Made by a program: the position numbers and the translations under genes. This document shows positions 62,705 through 64,000 of a stretch of 64,000 nt of DNA, piece by piece. Source of the stretch: Streptomyces sp. NBC_00154 (GTDB lineage Bacteria; Actinomycetota; Actinomycetes; Streptomycetales; Streptomycetaceae); NCBI RefSeq assembly GCF_026342835.1, contig NZ_JAPEMI010000001.1, forward strand, positions 4,656,501 to 4,720,500, read 5' to 3'. A model generated the notes under the pieces. That model saw only the letters and a list, made by a program, of their open reading frames with translations, was not told where the DNA came from and did no database searches. Position 1 is the first letter of the stretch; every line of letters begins with the position of its first letter.

Positions 62705-63145
62705 ATGGCACAGACAGCGCCCACGCCCGGCACGTCCGCCCGTTCTTCCGGTCCGGGGGACGGCAGCAGCCCCTGGGCGGCCGGTGGGGTCATGTTCGCC
62801 GGTGTTCTGCTGATGGTGGACGGCGTCCTGGGAGTGATCAAGGGCATTGCCGGTATCGCGTCCGACGATGTCTACGCACGCATCAGGAACTACACGTTCA
62901 AGTTCGACGTGACGGGTTGGGGGTGGATCCATCTCGTTCTCGGCGTGATTCTTGTCGTGATCGGTCTGGGCATCCTCAAAGGCGCCGGGTGGGCCAGGGT
63001 GCTGGGTATCGTGATCGCGGCGCTCAACATGATCGCCAACTTCATGTGGCTGCCGTACGTGCCGATCTGGGCGATCATCTCCATCGCCATCGACACGTTC
63101 GTCATCTGGGCCCTGTGCACGGACCGATCCAAGGCGCTCGTCTGA
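62705..63145 (+). CDS. DUF7144 family membrane protein
   Basis: A 146-residue protein with four transmembrane helices (GGVMFAGVLLMVDGVLGVIK; WIHLVLGVILVVIGLGIL; VLGIVIAALNMIANFMW; IISIAIDTFVIWALC). The order and the WGWIHLVLG segment match DUF7144 proteins widely found in streptomycetes. The ATG at 62705 has AGGAG 6 nt upstream; the longer open frame is a shadow. Function unknown. Confidence 0.87.
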   Translation: MAQTAPTPGTSARSSGPGDGSSPWAAGGVMFAGVLLMVDGVLGVIKGIAGIASDDVYARIRNYTFKFDVTGWGWIHLVLGVILVVIGLGILKGAGWARVLGIVIAALNMIANFMWLPYVPIWAIISIAIDTFVIWALCTDRSKALV

Positions 63146-63174
63146 GTGCTGGTCGTGACGGAGGACGTGCACTC

Positions 63175-64000
63175 ATGGCTGCTGCATCCGATCCGTCGGA
63201 AGAGCTCGTCGCTCTTGCCGCCGAGGCGTATGTCTACGGGTATCCGCTGGTCTTCGACCTGTCGACGGCCGAGGACTTCATGCAGGTGGGTGTCGGCCCG
63301 CTGGCGCCCACCCCGTTCAATCACTTCGCCCACTCGGGCCGATTGGCGGACCCCGGCACCCACCTCGCCTCCGTCGGCAACGACACGCTCTGCTCGGTCG
63401 CCCAGCTCGACCTGTCCGGTGGGCCGATCCGGCTGCATGTCCCCGACACCGACGGTGCGTACTACGTGCTGCAGTTCGTGGACACCTGGACCAACAACTT
63501 CGCCTACGTCGGCCGCCGCGCCACCGGTACGGATGAGGGCGACTGGCTCGTCGTGCCGCCGGGCTGGGCGGGCAGTGAGCCCGGTGGGGTGCGTGGGGTG
63601 ATCGACGCGCCGACCTCCGTGGTCTCCGTCGTCGGCCGCATCGCCTGCGACGGCCCCGACGACGTGGAGCGGGTCCGGGCGCTGCAGAAGCAGCTCACGC
63701 TCACCCACCTCGAACCCGGGACGCACCGCACGGGACTGCCCGCGCCCGACACCGACGTACCGGAGCAGCTGCGCTTCTTCGAGCAGCTCAGGGTGTGGAT
63801 GGCCGACTTCCCGCCGGCTGCCGCCGACTGTGCGTACCAGGACCGGTTCCAGCCGTTGGGGCTGCTGGAGGAGGGGCCTTCGCCGTACGTCTCGGCCGAT
63901 CCCGCCCTGGTACGCGCACTCGTCGAGGGGATGGAGCGCGGCAGGGCGCGCGTGGCGGGGGCCGGGCGGCCGGGTGCGGAGGAGGGTGGGCGCTGGGTGA
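63175..64000 (+). CDS. DUF1254 domain-containing protein, 5' part
   Basis: The first 275 codons of a protein that runs off the right edge. The N-terminal region is DUF1254 (AEAYVYGYPLVFDLSTAEDF; LASVGNDTLCSVAQLDLSGG; TDGAYYVLQFVDTWTNNFAY). Family members usually carry a DUF1214 domain downstream, which would lie outside the window. No enzymatic role is established. The ATG at 63175 has GGAGG about 9 nt upstream. It lies 29 nt after the DUF7144 gene and may be co-transcribed. Confidence 0.88.
   Translation, partial: MAAASDPSEELVALAAEAYVYGYPLVFDLSTAEDFMQVGVGPLAPTPFNHFAHSGRLADPGTHLASVGNDTLCSVAQLDLSGGPIRLHVPDTDGAYYVLQFVDTWTNNFAYVGRRATGTDEGDWLVVPPGWAGSEPGGVRGVIDAPTSVVSVVGRIACDGPDDVERVRALQKQLTLTHLEPGTHRTGLPAPDTDVPEQLRFFEQLRVWMADFPPAAADCAYQDRFQPLGLLEEGPSPYVSADPALVRALVEGMERGRARVAGAGRPGAEEGGRWV

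Overview
The window is high-GC actinobacterial DNA, almost certainly from Streptomyces. The evidence is strong G/C bias at third codon positions, many GTG starts and leaderless promoters, a fasR-fabD-fabH-acpP-fabF operon, a homodimeric aceE, DUF3145 and DUF3052 proteins, and a tellurium-resistance (Ter) gene cluster. The order of the core genes is what I recall for the S. coelicolor chromosome; I have not checked this against a database.

Positions 1-37,000 are conserved chromosome. In order: the end of an Ohr peroxiredoxin; a decayed GH51 arabinofuranosidase; an EI24/LysE membrane pair; galM; a GDSL lipoprotein; DUF3145; the fatty-acid synthase operon on the minus strand with its regulator FasR; pirin; a serine hydrolase; a MerR-aldo/keto reductase pair; DUF4429/SHOCT and DUF1023 proteins; a TetR-MFS efflux pair with clear operators; a small protease inhibitor; aceE; DUF3052; and a peroxiredoxin. 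Next comes the Ter stress module (23.7-33.0 kb): two classical TerD proteins, a DUF475 (TerC-like) membrane protein, a TerA-like protein, a divergent TerD with a proline-rich tail, a TIM-barrel C-C lyase, a double phosphoribosyltransferase and a HAD hydrolase. The last three match the predicted nucleoside-like metabolite branch of Ter systems. Envelope-associated and small hypothetical proteins follow.

Positions 37,059 to about 58,400 are an accessory island. A tRNA-Val(TAC) gene at 37,059 supplies a 46-bp sequence that recurs exactly at 50,045, delimiting a roughly 13-kb integrated element. Inside are short hypothetical genes, a frameshifted membrane/PH-domain gene, a snapalysin-type protease and a nested insertion-sequence pile: an IS3-family element interrupted by an IS30-family element and by an ISAzo13-family element. 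Three sites share an arm motif located exactly 122 nt before a tRNA anticodon-loop core, a strong hint of a common integrase attachment architecture. Downstream of the element are two decayed tyrosine integrases, an FG-GAP protein, a dapA fragment, a secreted protein with sixteen 9-residue Thr-rich repeats, a lipoprotein and a BrkB-like membrane protein.

From about 58,400 to the end the DNA looks chromosomal or mildly variable: an SDR and an aldo/keto reductase, a truncated XRE regulator, an uncharacterised 239-aa protein, a GNAT acetyltransferase, a zinc-ribbon microprotein, a DUF7144 membrane protein and the first part of a DUF1254 protein cut by the window edge.
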